Source: Clostridiaceae bacterium (lineage in GTDB: Bacteria; Bacillota; Clostridia; Saccharofermentanales; DTU023). Taken from it: a stretch of 7,071 nucleotides of DNA. Under the pieces are notes generated by a model. That model searched no databases, had not been told where the DNA came from, and saw nothing but the letters and a program-made list of their open reading frames with translations. The first letter of the stretch is position 1. Each line of letters starts with the position of its first letter. A program made the position numbers and the translations under genes. Location: NCBI GenBank assembly GCA_012728535.1, contig JAAYEX010000032.1:1-7071 (forward strand). Direction: 5' to 3'. This document shows, one piece after another, positions 7,033 through 7,071 of this stretch.

Positions 7033-7071
7033 ATGCGATCAAAAATTACCGCTTATGAAGAGATTGTCAGA
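7033..7071 (+). CDS. start of an unidentified gene (3' end outside window)
   Basis: Thirteen codons are visible, reading MRSKITAYEEIVR, with a good ribosome binding site and the same strand as the kam genes after a 52-nt gap. This is too short to assign. The opening resembles the first helix of CoA-transferase alpha subunits (AtoD/CtfA type), which usually begin with a short basic stretch, then a helix, before a DGxT turn. A CoA-transferase would suit this pathway, since acetoacetate from the Kce step must be activated. That is a guess from context; another pathway enzyme or a transporter remains possible. Confidence 0.5.
   Translation, partial: MRSKITAYEEIVR

Overview
The window is almost entirely coding. 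It holds a single-strand, tightly packed gene set for anaerobic fermentation of lysine by the aminomutase (3,5-diaminohexanoate) route. In order, all on the + strand: the 3' two-thirds of kdd (3,5-diaminohexanoate dehydrogenase), kamA (lysine 2,3-aminomutase), kamB and kamC (proposed reactivation factors for lysine 5,6-aminomutase), kamD and kamE (alpha and beta subunits of lysine 5,6-aminomutase), and the first 13 codons of another gene.

How the genes work together: KamA (radical SAM, PLP) converts L-lysine to L-beta-lysine. KamDE (adenosylcobalamin, PLP) moves the terminal amino group to give 3,5-diaminohexanoate. Kdd oxidatively deaminates that to 5-amino-3-oxohexanoate. The later known steps (Kce cleavage with acetyl-CoA, Kal ammonia-lyase, CoA transfer, butyrate formation) are not visible and should lie just outside the window. 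KamB and KamC are two ATPase-like proteins encoded between the two mutases. Their likely job is exchange of damaged cobalamin in KamDE, by analogy with other B12-enzyme reactivases, but this cannot be proven from sequence.

Layout: kdd ends at 665, then a 28-nt gap holding the kamA Shine-Dalgarno sequence. kamA (694-1989) abuts kamB (1990-3057) with no spacer and in the same reading frame. A 23-nt gap precedes kamC (3081-4601). kamD (4601-6202) overlaps kamC by one base, and kamE (6195-6980) overlaps kamD by 8 bases. A 52-nt gap with a stem-loop at its left edge leads to the next start at 7033. No internal promoter, riboswitch, mobile element, tRNA or CRISPR was seen, so the cluster reads as one operon whose promoter lies upstream of the window.

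Organism: an anaerobic, amino-acid-fermenting bacterium. Strong AGGAG-type Shine-Dalgarno sites and frequent GTG starts at moderate GC content fit a Clostridia-like Firmicute. The pathway also occurs in Fusobacteria, Bacteroidetes (Porphyromonas), Synergistetes and uncultured digester lineages, so the phylum is not settled. Most of the window is a known pathway; the least understood part is the kamB-kamC pair.
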